Assembly: GCA_035490315.1 (NCBI GenBank)
Contig: DATHET010000015.1
Span: 1 to 8,271, forward strand
Source of the DNA: JADJQU01 sp035490315
GTDB taxonomy: Bacteria > Planctomycetota > UBA1135 > GCA-002686595
Length of the DNA: 8,271 nt
Reading direction: 5' to 3'
Part shown: in pieces, positions 1 through 5,862 of the stretch
Layout: every line of letters begins with the position of its first letter
Position numbering within the stretch: the first letter of the stretch is position 1
The notes under the pieces: model-generated
Databases searched by the model: none
Seen by the model: only the letters and a program-made list of their open reading frames with translations
Told to the model about the DNA's origin: nothing
Made by a program: the position numbers and the translations under genes

Positions 1-1
1 G

Positions 2-1195
2 GGCTTGCCGCTGGCGAGCGTTGAAGTCAGTTGCCGTTTTGGCCCTGATGCCTCTCCGATCGTGGGCGCGAGTGTGCCGAGCAATGACCGCCAGGTTTCG
101 TTCGTCACGCGGAATCCGCGCGAAGACGGCGTTCCGGACCGCGTGATTGGCTTGTCCGGCGAGATGAAATGGACGACTTCGGATGGAAGGGCGGAGTTTC
201 GCATCCAAGGCGGCTCGAAGGTGGCCTGGCCGATGCAGATCCGTCTGACCAGAGAAAAGCTCGCCTCAAAGGGCACCGTCCAGCCGCTGCTCGTAGCAAG
301 GCGGACGATTCAGCCCCCGCTCGTCTCGACGCGAATCATCGTCACGATGATTCCCTGCGCGCACGTCGAGGTCAGCCTGTTCGATGCGACGGGTCAGCCC
401 GTGCAGGACGCGTACGTCGACGCGAGCCCGCGCATGATCGCCGCCAGCAGGTCCCACAAATCCGATGAGCGAGGCCTTGCCGTGTTCGACGAGCTGATCG
501 ACGGCGAATACGAGTTCAAGTGGTTCAACAAGGCGCCGGGAACGACGCTGAGTCAGTCGCTCCAGGTCGAGATGGGGAAGCGCTACTTCCTCGAGCTGCG
601 CATGCCGACCGCGGCCGAGGTCCCCGTGGCGGTGTCGGGGATCGTCGTCGACGAATCAGGAAATCCGCTGCCCAAGGTCCAGCTGCGCGTGCGAGTCGAC
701 GGCGGCGAGCCTGCGATCATTTACAGCAACGACGCTGGCGTCTTCGTCCATTCCTCCTCAGCGGGTCGCGAAGTCGAAGTCACGCTCGGCGGCGGAATGT
801 GGGACGACGACTACGCGCCGAGTTCCTCGAGGGTCCCCTTCGGGACGAAGGATCTACGGTTTCAGCGCACGCGAGCCCTCGAGGTGATTTCGATCGAGAT
901 CGAGGTGCTCGATGCCACCACCGGTCAAGCCATCGTCTCGAGATTGTTGAATGGCAGGCGCTACCGCGCCGGACGACCCACGGAAATCGCCGGATTCAGC
1001 TTCACGAACAAGGGCAGCACGAACCTGCTCTTTCGCGACCACGCCGATTGGCACGTGCTGATCAGCTGCATTGGTTATCTGCCGCAGGACCTCGCCCTCG
1101 CTCAAGCACTGCAGCGCGACCGCGACCACGGCAAGCTCGCCGTGCGACTCGTGCGCGGTCCGGATTACCAGCCGCTCGATGTCAGGAGTCAGTGA
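2..1195 (+). CDS. Carboxypeptidase-regulatory-like beta-domain protein, 5' end missing
   Basis: The reading frame is open at the left edge (codon 2-4 is Gly) and stops with TGA at 1193-1195. The TTG at 5 is probably an internal Leu codon, so the true start lies outside the window. About 397 residues are visible. Numbered from the TTG, two segments resemble prealbumin-fold CarboxypepD_reg-like domains: about 119-199 (VEVSLFDATGQPVQDAYV, then a DERG turn) and about 207-262 (VSGIVVDESGNPLPKVQLRV, then SNDAGVF). A third, less typical one begins near 295 (IEIEVLDATTGQ). Domains of this type usually serve as extracellular or periplasmic structural and binding modules, and no catalytic motif is visible. 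The gene converges on the 653-residue gene and overlaps its 3' end. It shares domain style with the two minus-strand genes but does not align with them end to end by eye. The coding call is firm; the function is unknown. Confidence 0.8.
   Translation, partial: GLPLASVEVSCRFGPDASPIVGASVPSNDRQVSFVTRNPREDGVPDRVIGLSGEMKWTTSDGRAEFRIQGGSKVAWPMQIRLTREKLASKGTVQPLLVARRTIQPPLVSTRIIVTMIPCAHVEVSLFDATGQPVQDAYVDASPRMIAASRSHKSDERGLAVFDELIDGEYEFKWFNKAPGTTLSQSLQVEMGKRYFLELRMPTAAEVPVAVSGIVVDESGNPLPKVQLRVRVDGGEPAIIYSNDAGVFVHSSSAGREVEVTLGGGMWDDDYAPSSSRVPFGTKDLRFQRTRALEVISIEIEVLDATTGQAIVSRLLNGRRYRAGRPTEIAGFSFTNKGSTNLLFRDHADWHVLISCIGYLPQDLALAQALQRDRDHGKLAVRLVRGPDYQPLDVRSQ
1189..1195. other. Tail-to-tail overlap of two convergent genes
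   Basis: The seven bases TCAGTGA hold both stop codons: TGA at 1193-1195 on the plus strand, and the complement of TCA at 1189-1191 on the minus strand. No intergenic space is left for a terminator, and I see no hairpin followed by a T-run on either side. Transcripts from either gene would therefore probably run antisense into the other. Confidence 0.9.
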
Positions 1196-3150
1196 TCCAG
1201 CACCAGATCGTGGTACGTCGTGCGCCCCGCGTTCACTTCGACCGACCAGTCGACGTGCGACTCCTCGTCATTCGAATTCGTGTTCGTGTAATCCGTGCGG
1301 AACTCGATCTCGCTCTCCATCACGACCCACGCTCGCGTCGAAAGTCCCTCGAACCGAAACACCCCGTCGTGGCCGGAGCGCATCGTGCGCGGGTGACCGT
1401 CGCCGCAAGTGACGCCGACGATCGCGCCGACGACCGGATTGCCGTCCTTCCCGCGCACGCGGCCTTCGATCGTTCCACCCGCGTTGAGCTCGATGTCGAC
1501 CGGCGCCGGTGAGCCTCCAACGTCGAACGGCCCGACGACAGTCGCGGCAAATCCCGCCGCGGTGCAGCGCAGATAGACCGCCTCTTCCGATTCCAGCGCC
1601 AAGCTGAAACTTCCGTCGGCGGCGCTCTTCGTGTGCACCTGCTCGTGCGGCGACATCAGGCAGGGAAAGCCGTTGAACGTCAGCGTCCCGCGCTTGTGCT
1701 CGCGCTTGGCTTCGATCACCGCGCCTTCGATCGCTTTCCCATCAGCCCTGACGCGGCCGCGCAAGACCGGCGCGAGGGCCAGCGCGACTTCGGTCTCGGC
1801 AGGAAAGCTCGCGGGGTCGAACTTGATCAGCTCGCTGTCGAGATACCCCTGGGCACTGACGGCCATCCCGAACGACGCCAGCGGAACCTGGAACTCGTAG
1901 ATTCCCGGCTCGAGCTCCTTCGTCGCCACGAAGTTGCTCGTGTAGCTGTTCGGTCTCCCCGCTCGGCTCTGGACCTTGGCCTCGCGCACAGGCTCGTTCC
2001 CCGGCCCGTGGATGCGCATCTTCGCCTTGGGCTGCGCGCTGGGATCCAAGAGCTGCAGCACGAGCCCGCGCGCGCCCGGCGGAATGTCGCGCAGGCTCGC
2101 GTCGCCCCAGCGATGGTCCTTGTCCGACGCGACCAGGTCGTTGACGACGTCGAGCTGGATCAGGATCTCGAAAGTCCCGTCCGGGCGCGCCGTCTCGCCC
2201 GAAGTTCCGGATTCGTGATCGGTCGAGTAGCTGATCGAGAGATTCGCCCCGGGCACGCCTTGCCCGCTCGGATCGAGCACGATGCCCTGGATCGAATCCG
2301 TGGCGAGCAGCGCGGGCACTTCGAAATCGGCGTCGAGCTTCTGCTCGCCCGCGTGCAACTCGAAGGCCTCGCTCACGCCATAGCCGCGCGCATCGCCTTT
2401 CCCCCACAAGCGCCAGGGTCCGGCGGGAATCCCGCGCAGATCGAAGTGTCCGCGCTCGTCGGACTTCGCGACGATCGAGCGGTCGAAGACGGACGATCCA
2501 TGGCGGCGCAGGCGACCCGCGTTGTTTTCGCGGATGTCGACGAGCGCGAGCCCGACCGTGATGTCGGGAAGGCCCTTGCCCTTGTCATCGTGAACCAGGC
2601 CTTGGATGCGGCACTCGCGCTCGAGGACGACTTCGCCGAGGTCGAGCACCTGGCCTGGCACGAGGGTGCCGCGCATGGCGCGCGTCGCGCAGCCTTCGCG
2701 AGTCGCGACGAATTGGATGTTCTGATCGCGTTCGCCGCCGAGGTGCTCGAACACGAGCTCGGCGCGGCCATCAGGGCCGCCGGTCGTCGAGGGATCGCCG
2801 TCGCTGGCATCGCGGAACGAGACACGATCCCAGGGCTGGCCGGCCGTGTCGACGAAACGGGCGCGGACGCGCGCGGTCAGGTCGGTCGAGGGCTTGTCCT
2901 TCGAGGTGGGAGAGGGTGCTTCGTTCGCGGCTGGTTTCGTTGCGTCGGGAGTCGCTTCCGGTGTGACGGATTCGCGCTCGGGAGCCGTGACGGCGTCGGG
3001 GAGCGCAGGCTGCGCTGCAGGCTTCGAGTCAGGTTCAGCAGCTTCTGCTGTCGGCAGGTCAGGAGCTTGCTCGGAATTCGCGAACCAGAATGCTGCGGCG
3101 AGGATCGCGAGCATCGCGCCGACGGCGACGACTTTGGTGGCTGAGCTCAT
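1189..3150 (-). CDS. Membrane-anchored carboxypeptidase-regulatory-like multidomain protein (paralogue of the sigma-fusion sensor part)
   Basis: This is a 653-residue protein of unknown function. Residues about 6-24 (KVVAVGAMLAILAAAFWFA) form one hydrophobic helix with Lys6 before it. It has no convincing signal-peptidase site and reads as an uncleaved anchor with the C-terminal part outside the cytoplasm. Residues about 25-92 are a Pro/Ala/Glu/Thr-rich stalk. Beta-rich domains follow, with G-x-V-x-D-x-x-G-x-x-x type starts near 95, 180, 286, 462 and 560. No enzyme motif is seen. It aligns with residues 199-855 of the gene upstream, at about 40-45% identity by eye over a 177-residue stretch and over 70% in the last domain (558-613). 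Both proteins end in TTYHDLxLDH. Cys154, Cys529 and Cys582 match Cys355, Cys732 and Cys785 of the paralogue. The ATG at 3150-3148 is chosen because it lies just before the anchor and has a Shine-Dalgarno sequence. The gene is 14 bases downstream of the sigma fusion, so co-transcription is likely. Confidence 0.9.
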   Translation of the reverse strand: MSSATKVVAVGAMLAILAAAFWFANSEQAPDLPTAEAAEPDSKPAAQPALPDAVTAPERESVTPEATPDATKPAANEAPSPTSKDKPSTDLTARVRARFVDTAGQPWDRVSFRDASDGDPSTTGGPDGRAELVFEHLGGERDQNIQFVATREGCATRAMRGTLVPGQVLDLGEVVLERECRIQGLVHDDKGKGLPDITVGLALVDIRENNAGRLRRHGSSVFDRSIVAKSDERGHFDLRGIPAGPWRLWGKGDARGYGVSEAFELHAGEQKLDADFEVPALLATDSIQGIVLDPSGQGVPGANLSISYSTDHESGTSGETARPDGTFEILIQLDVVNDLVASDKDHRWGDASLRDIPPGARGLVLQLLDPSAQPKAKMRIHGPGNEPVREAKVQSRAGRPNSYTSNFVATKELEPGIYEFQVPLASFGMAVSAQGYLDSELIKFDPASFPAETEVALALAPVLRGRVRADGKAIEGAVIEAKREHKRGTLTFNGFPCLMSPHEQVHTKSAADGSFSLALESEEAVYLRCTAAGFAATVVGPFDVGGSPAPVDIELNAGGTIEGRVRGKDGNPVVGAIVGVTCGDGHPRTMRSGHDGVFRFEGLSTRAWVVMESEIEFRTDYTNTNSNDEESHVDWSVEVNAGRTTYHDLVLDH

Positions 3151-3160
3151 GCATGGCCGA

Positions 3161-3166
3161 CCTCTC
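3161..3166 (-). promoter_or_regulatory. Shine-Dalgarno site of the 653-residue gene, overlapping the upstream stop codon
   Basis: Read on the minus strand, the junction is TGAGAGGTCGGCC followed by ATGC and then the start ATG. GAGAGG lies 10 bases before that ATG and uses the last two bases of the sigma-fusion stop codon. Ribosomes finishing the upstream gene would sit on this site, which favours translational coupling. A second ATG at 3154-3152 is out of frame with the gene. The coupling is inferred; the positions are seen. Confidence 0.65.
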
Positions 3167-5732
3167 AGTGGTCGAGCTGCAGGTCATGATAAGTAGTCTT
3201 GTCTGACGTGACCACGCAGGACCATTCGGTGGGGAATTCCGTATCGCTGGTGGTCATCGTGATCAGATCGGTCACTTCCGCCGCGCTCTCCATCACGAGC
3301 CACGACCCAGCGGTCAAGCCTTCGAACCGGAACGCTCCGTCCTGCCCTGAGCGCTTCGTCTGAGGGTGCCCATCGCCGCAGGTGATTCCGACGATCGCGC
3401 CGACGACTGGAGATCCGTCCTTCGCACGCACATGACCCTCGATGCTGCCGCCGACGTCGAGAGCGATTTCGATGAGGCCGCTCGAGCTGTCGACATCGAT
3501 TGGACCGACCACTCTGGGAGCGAATCCAGCGGCCTCGCATCGCAGGTATACGACCGTGTCGTCTTGCAGCTTGATGGTGAAGGAGCCCTCGTCGTTCGAG
3601 GTTGCGTTCACGTCCACCCACGGGTTCATCAGGCTGGGGAAACCTCCGATAATGAGGCCAGTACCTCGGGGCACCGGCGGAAGGGCCTCGATCTTCGCTT
3701 TCGCGATCGGCTTACCGGAGGCGGTGACGCGACCGCTCAACATCGGAGCTACGACGAGCTCGACCTCCAACTCAGCGGCCAGACTCCCGGGTTCGAGTTC
3801 GTGGAAGCGGGCCGGCAGAAACCCATCGGCGGTGATGGTCAAGCTGAAGCGCATCCTGGGAACTGAGAACTCGTAGAGCCCCGGCTCGAGTTCGCTCAAG
3901 GTCAATGGATGACCGAAGCCACCGGTCTTAGAATGCTCGAGGACCGACGCGGTCGCGCCACGGACAGGCTCATTCCGCGGCCCGTGGATCCGCAGCCGCG
4001 CCGACGTTTGCGGAGATCGCTCGGCAAGCTGCAGGACGATTCCTCGGGTTCCTCCTGCGAGGTTCTTCTGTGGGACACACGTCAACCGATGGTCGCGATC
4101 TTCCGCGCTCACCTCGCCCGGCGATTCCGAGTTGACGACGATCTCGAAATTCCCATCCGCACCAGCAATTGCGGTGGTCGAACCGCTGCTGTCGAATGCT
4201 ACCTCCCACCGGAAGGTAACCCTGGCGTCGGCTGCCGGGTTGCCTTGTGGATCGAGAACTCTGCCACTGATCGTGTCGGTCGTAAGCAGCGCAGGTACTT
4301 CGATTCTCATTCCCGCCTGCTCCGTGTCCGCTTCTACTTCGAATGCGTCGCTGTAACCGTATCCGAGGCCGTCACGATGAGCCCACAGACGCCATTTTCC
4401 AGCGGAGACCCCGCGCAACTCGAACGTGCCTCGCGCACTCGATTTCGTGACGATCAACTGGTCGCGGCGCCAAGGCCCCTGGCGGCGCATCCCGCCCACG
4501 TCGGGACGGTATTGTTCTTCCGTCAGAAGTCCGACGGTCACATCGGCCAGTCCCACCCCTCGCGCATCGTGGACCATGCCCAGGATGCGAGCCTCTAGCT
4601 GGAGAACGAGATCGCCCAGGTCGACGACTCTCCCACGTGCCAGCGAGGCGTGAAGCTTCAGCGACTCGCAGCCAGTTCGGGTCGCCGCGAATTCGAAATT
4701 GTCGCTGGAGTACGTCTCAGGAAGCACGAAGCGGAGTTCCGCCACTCCATCTGCTTGGCAAGTGGTCGAGCCTGTGGCCTTGTCACTCAAGAGCGAGACA
4801 CCTTGGAGACTGAACCCGACTTCCGACCAGGGTCGACCGGCCGAGTCGACGAATCGCGCGCGGATGGCAAGACTCGACTCGTCAACCGCTGACTCTGATT
4901 TGGCTGCAATCGCCAGCTGCGAAGACGGCAAAGCCTGATCGGGAGGTGCCGCGAGCACTTCGCGCTCAACTTGGCTGGCCCCGGGCGCCGCGATGAGGTC
5001 CGGGATTTCCTTGGACTCGGGCGCAGCAATCTCCGCTGAGCGCACCGTGGGTTCCTTGCGGTCGACGGCGAACCAGATCCCCGTTCCGAGGACGACCGCG
5101 GCGACAGCAGCCGCGACGAGTTTCGATGCAGTTCCCATGACGATCGCTCCTGCCGCAGCGCCGCTGCTTGCGGCGACGGTTCCGGTGATTGGAAAGTTTG
5201 CGAGCGGCGCGAGCACTGCGCACCAGGCTTCGCGCGAGCCGAAATTGCGCTGCAGGCGCGAGCGCAATTGATCCAGCGCCTTCTGTAGCCGCCAGCGCAC
5301 GGTCGCATCGCTCACGCCCATGCGCCGGCCGATCTCTTCGCTGGACAAGCCCTCGAAGTAGCGCAGCACGATGGTCGAGCGCGAAGGCTCGTGCAGCTCG
5401 CGCACCAGCTCGACGATCATGCGCTGCGTGTCAAGGCGCTCGATGATCTCCGCCGGGTCGGTGAGGCCGTCCTTGTCCCCCGCATGCACGCGCCGCTGCG
5501 CTTGCGCCGACTCGCGACGGCGGAAATTCGACGCGACGTTGCGCACCACGCGCGAGAGCCAGGCCTCGAGCGGCCGACCCGGCGCCGGCGGTCGATGCAG
5601 CGCGGCGACAAGCGACTCCTGCACCACGTCATCTGCCGACGCAGCGTCCGCGACCAGGCTCCCGGCCAGCGCGCGCATCCACCCAGCGTGGGCCAGCAGC
5701 TCGGCGGGCTCGATCGGTTGCGGCTTGGACAT
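3165..5732 (-). CDS. ECF-type RNA polymerase sigma factor fused to a transmembrane helix and carboxypeptidase-regulatory-like extracytoplasmic domains
   Basis: This is an 855-residue single-frame fusion. Residues about 14-76 match sigma-70 region 2 (ADDVVQES at 33-40; AWLSRVVRNVASNFRRRE at 57-74). Residues about 103-160 match region 4, a helix-turn-helix (RSTIVLRYFEGLSSEEIG, then GVSDATVRWRLQKALDQL). There is no region 1.1 or 3, as expected for the ECF class. Residues 168-200 are an Ala/Gly-rich linker, 203-223 are a membrane helix (SKLVAAAVAAVVLGTGIWFAV), and about 224-285 are a stalk. Beta domains start near 288, 380, 487, 664 and 763. The sigma part must be cytoplasmic, so the C-terminal 630 residues should lie outside the membrane. 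The natural idea is a membrane-tethered transcription factor with its own sensor or anchor. No separate anti-sigma gene is visible. The ATG at 5732-5730 has a strong Shine-Dalgarno sequence. GC content in sampled lines is about 57-58% in the outer-domain part, against about 70% in the sigma part and in the neighbouring paralogue. Confidence 0.93.
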   Translation of the reverse strand: MSKPQPIEPAELLAHAGWMRALAGSLVADAASADDVVQESLVAALHRPPAPGRPLEAWLSRVVRNVASNFRRRESAQAQRRVHAGDKDGLTDPAEIIERLDTQRMIVELVRELHEPSRSTIVLRYFEGLSSEEIGRRMGVSDATVRWRLQKALDQLRSRLQRNFGSREAWCAVLAPLANFPITGTVAASSGAAAGAIVMGTASKLVAAAVAAVVLGTGIWFAVDRKEPTVRSAEIAAPESKEIPDLIAAPGASQVEREVLAAPPDQALPSSQLAIAAKSESAVDESSLAIRARFVDSAGRPWSEVGFSLQGVSLLSDKATGSTTCQADGVAELRFVLPETYSSDNFEFAATRTGCESLKLHASLARGRVVDLGDLVLQLEARILGMVHDARGVGLADVTVGLLTEEQYRPDVGGMRRQGPWRRDQLIVTKSSARGTFELRGVSAGKWRLWAHRDGLGYGYSDAFEVEADTEQAGMRIEVPALLTTDTISGRVLDPQGNPAADARVTFRWEVAFDSSGSTTAIAGADGNFEIVVNSESPGEVSAEDRDHRLTCVPQKNLAGGTRGIVLQLAERSPQTSARLRIHGPRNEPVRGATASVLEHSKTGGFGHPLTLSELEPGLYEFSVPRMRFSLTITADGFLPARFHELEPGSLAAELEVELVVAPMLSGRVTASGKPIAKAKIEALPPVPRGTGLIIGGFPSLMNPWVDVNATSNDEGSFTIKLQDDTVVYLRCEAAGFAPRVVGPIDVDSSSGLIEIALDVGGSIEGHVRAKDGSPVVGAIVGITCGDGHPQTKRSGQDGAFRFEGLTAGSWLVMESAAEVTDLITMTTSDTEFPTEWSCVVTSDKTTYHDLQLDH
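5136..5151 (-). promoter_or_regulatory. Candidate internal translation start inside the sigma fusion
   Basis: On the minus strand, AGGAG (5151-5147) is followed by 8 bases and then an in-frame ATG (5138-5136), codon 199 of the fusion. Starting here would give a 657-residue product with the membrane helix at its N-terminus and no sigma module. That is the same architecture as the 653-residue paralogue, which begins at the equivalent residue. An AGGAG within GC-rich Ala/Gly codons can occur by chance, so use of this start is unproven. Confidence 0.35.
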
Positions 5733-5734
5733 CG

Positions 5735-5743
5735 CTCCTTCCT
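5735..5743 (-). promoter_or_regulatory. Shine-Dalgarno site of the sigma fusion
   Basis: The minus strand reads AGGAAGGAG, two bases (CG), then ATG. The nearer AAGGAG is unusually close to the start, while the AGGA at its 5' end has 7 bases of spacing, so either register could pair with 16S rRNA. It is the strongest ribosome-binding site in the window and supports ATG 5732-5730 as the start. Confidence 0.7.
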
Positions 5744-5831
5744 ATCCGCAGCAGCGCCCTGCGTTGGAGGAATCCGGTTTCAATTGCGAAAAAAGCCGTC
5801 TTGCGCCGCTCGGAGCGACTACGCGAGAGCC

Positions 5832-5858
5832 GGAGACTGCCCGCGCCTGCTAGTCTCC
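5832..5858 (+). promoter_or_regulatory. Inverted repeat just before the M14 peptidase start
   Basis: GGAGACT (5832-5838) and AGTCTCC (5852-5858) are perfect inverted arms around a 13-base loop, ending 4 bases before the GTG start. In RNA this would be a 7-bp stem (8 with a G-U pair) next to the start codon, with the only GGAG in the leader held in the 5' arm. In DNA it could be an operator. A 7-bp match in 130 bases could be chance. Confidence 0.35.
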
Positions 5859-5862
5859 TCGG

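Larger units (their letters stand above)
1189..5138 (-). repeat. Diverged tandem duplication: sensor part of the sigma fusion and its downstream paralogue
   Basis: The protein encoded at 3165-5138 (residues 199-855 of the fusion) aligns along its whole length with the one at 1189-3150. They differ by only a few residues in net length (657 against 653) and share an identical domain order. The clearest DNA-level match is a 20-base identical stretch at 1415-1434 and 3388-3407, in codons for VVGAIVG; most of the rest has diverged. I infer an old tandem duplication in which one copy lost the sigma module or the other gained it. Confidence 0.85.
5733..5862. promoter_or_regulatory. Divergent intergenic region between the sigma fusion and the peptidase genes
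   Basis: These 130 bases separate the start codons of two divergent genes, so both promoters should lie here or just inside the genes. Visible elements are a run of six A at 5789-5794, a short inverted repeat CGCTC-G-GAGCG at 5807-5817, and a 7-base inverted repeat at 5832-5858. On the minus strand, TTGAAA at 5783-5778 resembles a -35 element, but no matching -10 is found at normal spacing. I cannot assign a housekeeping or ECF-type promoter with confidence to either gene. Confidence 0.5.

Noticed and set aside
5..7. TTG as the start of the first plus-strand gene
   Set aside because: The frame is open to the left edge, no ribosome-binding site can be judged, and the protein would start in the middle of a beta domain. 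Treated as an internal Leu codon.
520..1512. 330-codon open frame on the plus strand in another register
   Set aside because: It runs across the 3' ends of two supported genes and gives an Arg-rich, low-complexity product.
1633..3144. 503-codon open frame on the plus strand opposite the 653-residue gene
   Set aside because: The minus strand is supported by its paralogue, membrane helix and Shine-Dalgarno sequence. The plus-strand product has biased composition and no recognisable features.
5784..5817. A/T-run and short palindrome as a possible terminator upstream of the sigma gene
   Set aside because: On the minus strand the T-run follows no stable hairpin, and the nearby CGCTC-G-GAGCG has too small a loop. 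It also lies between two divergent starts, where no terminator is expected.
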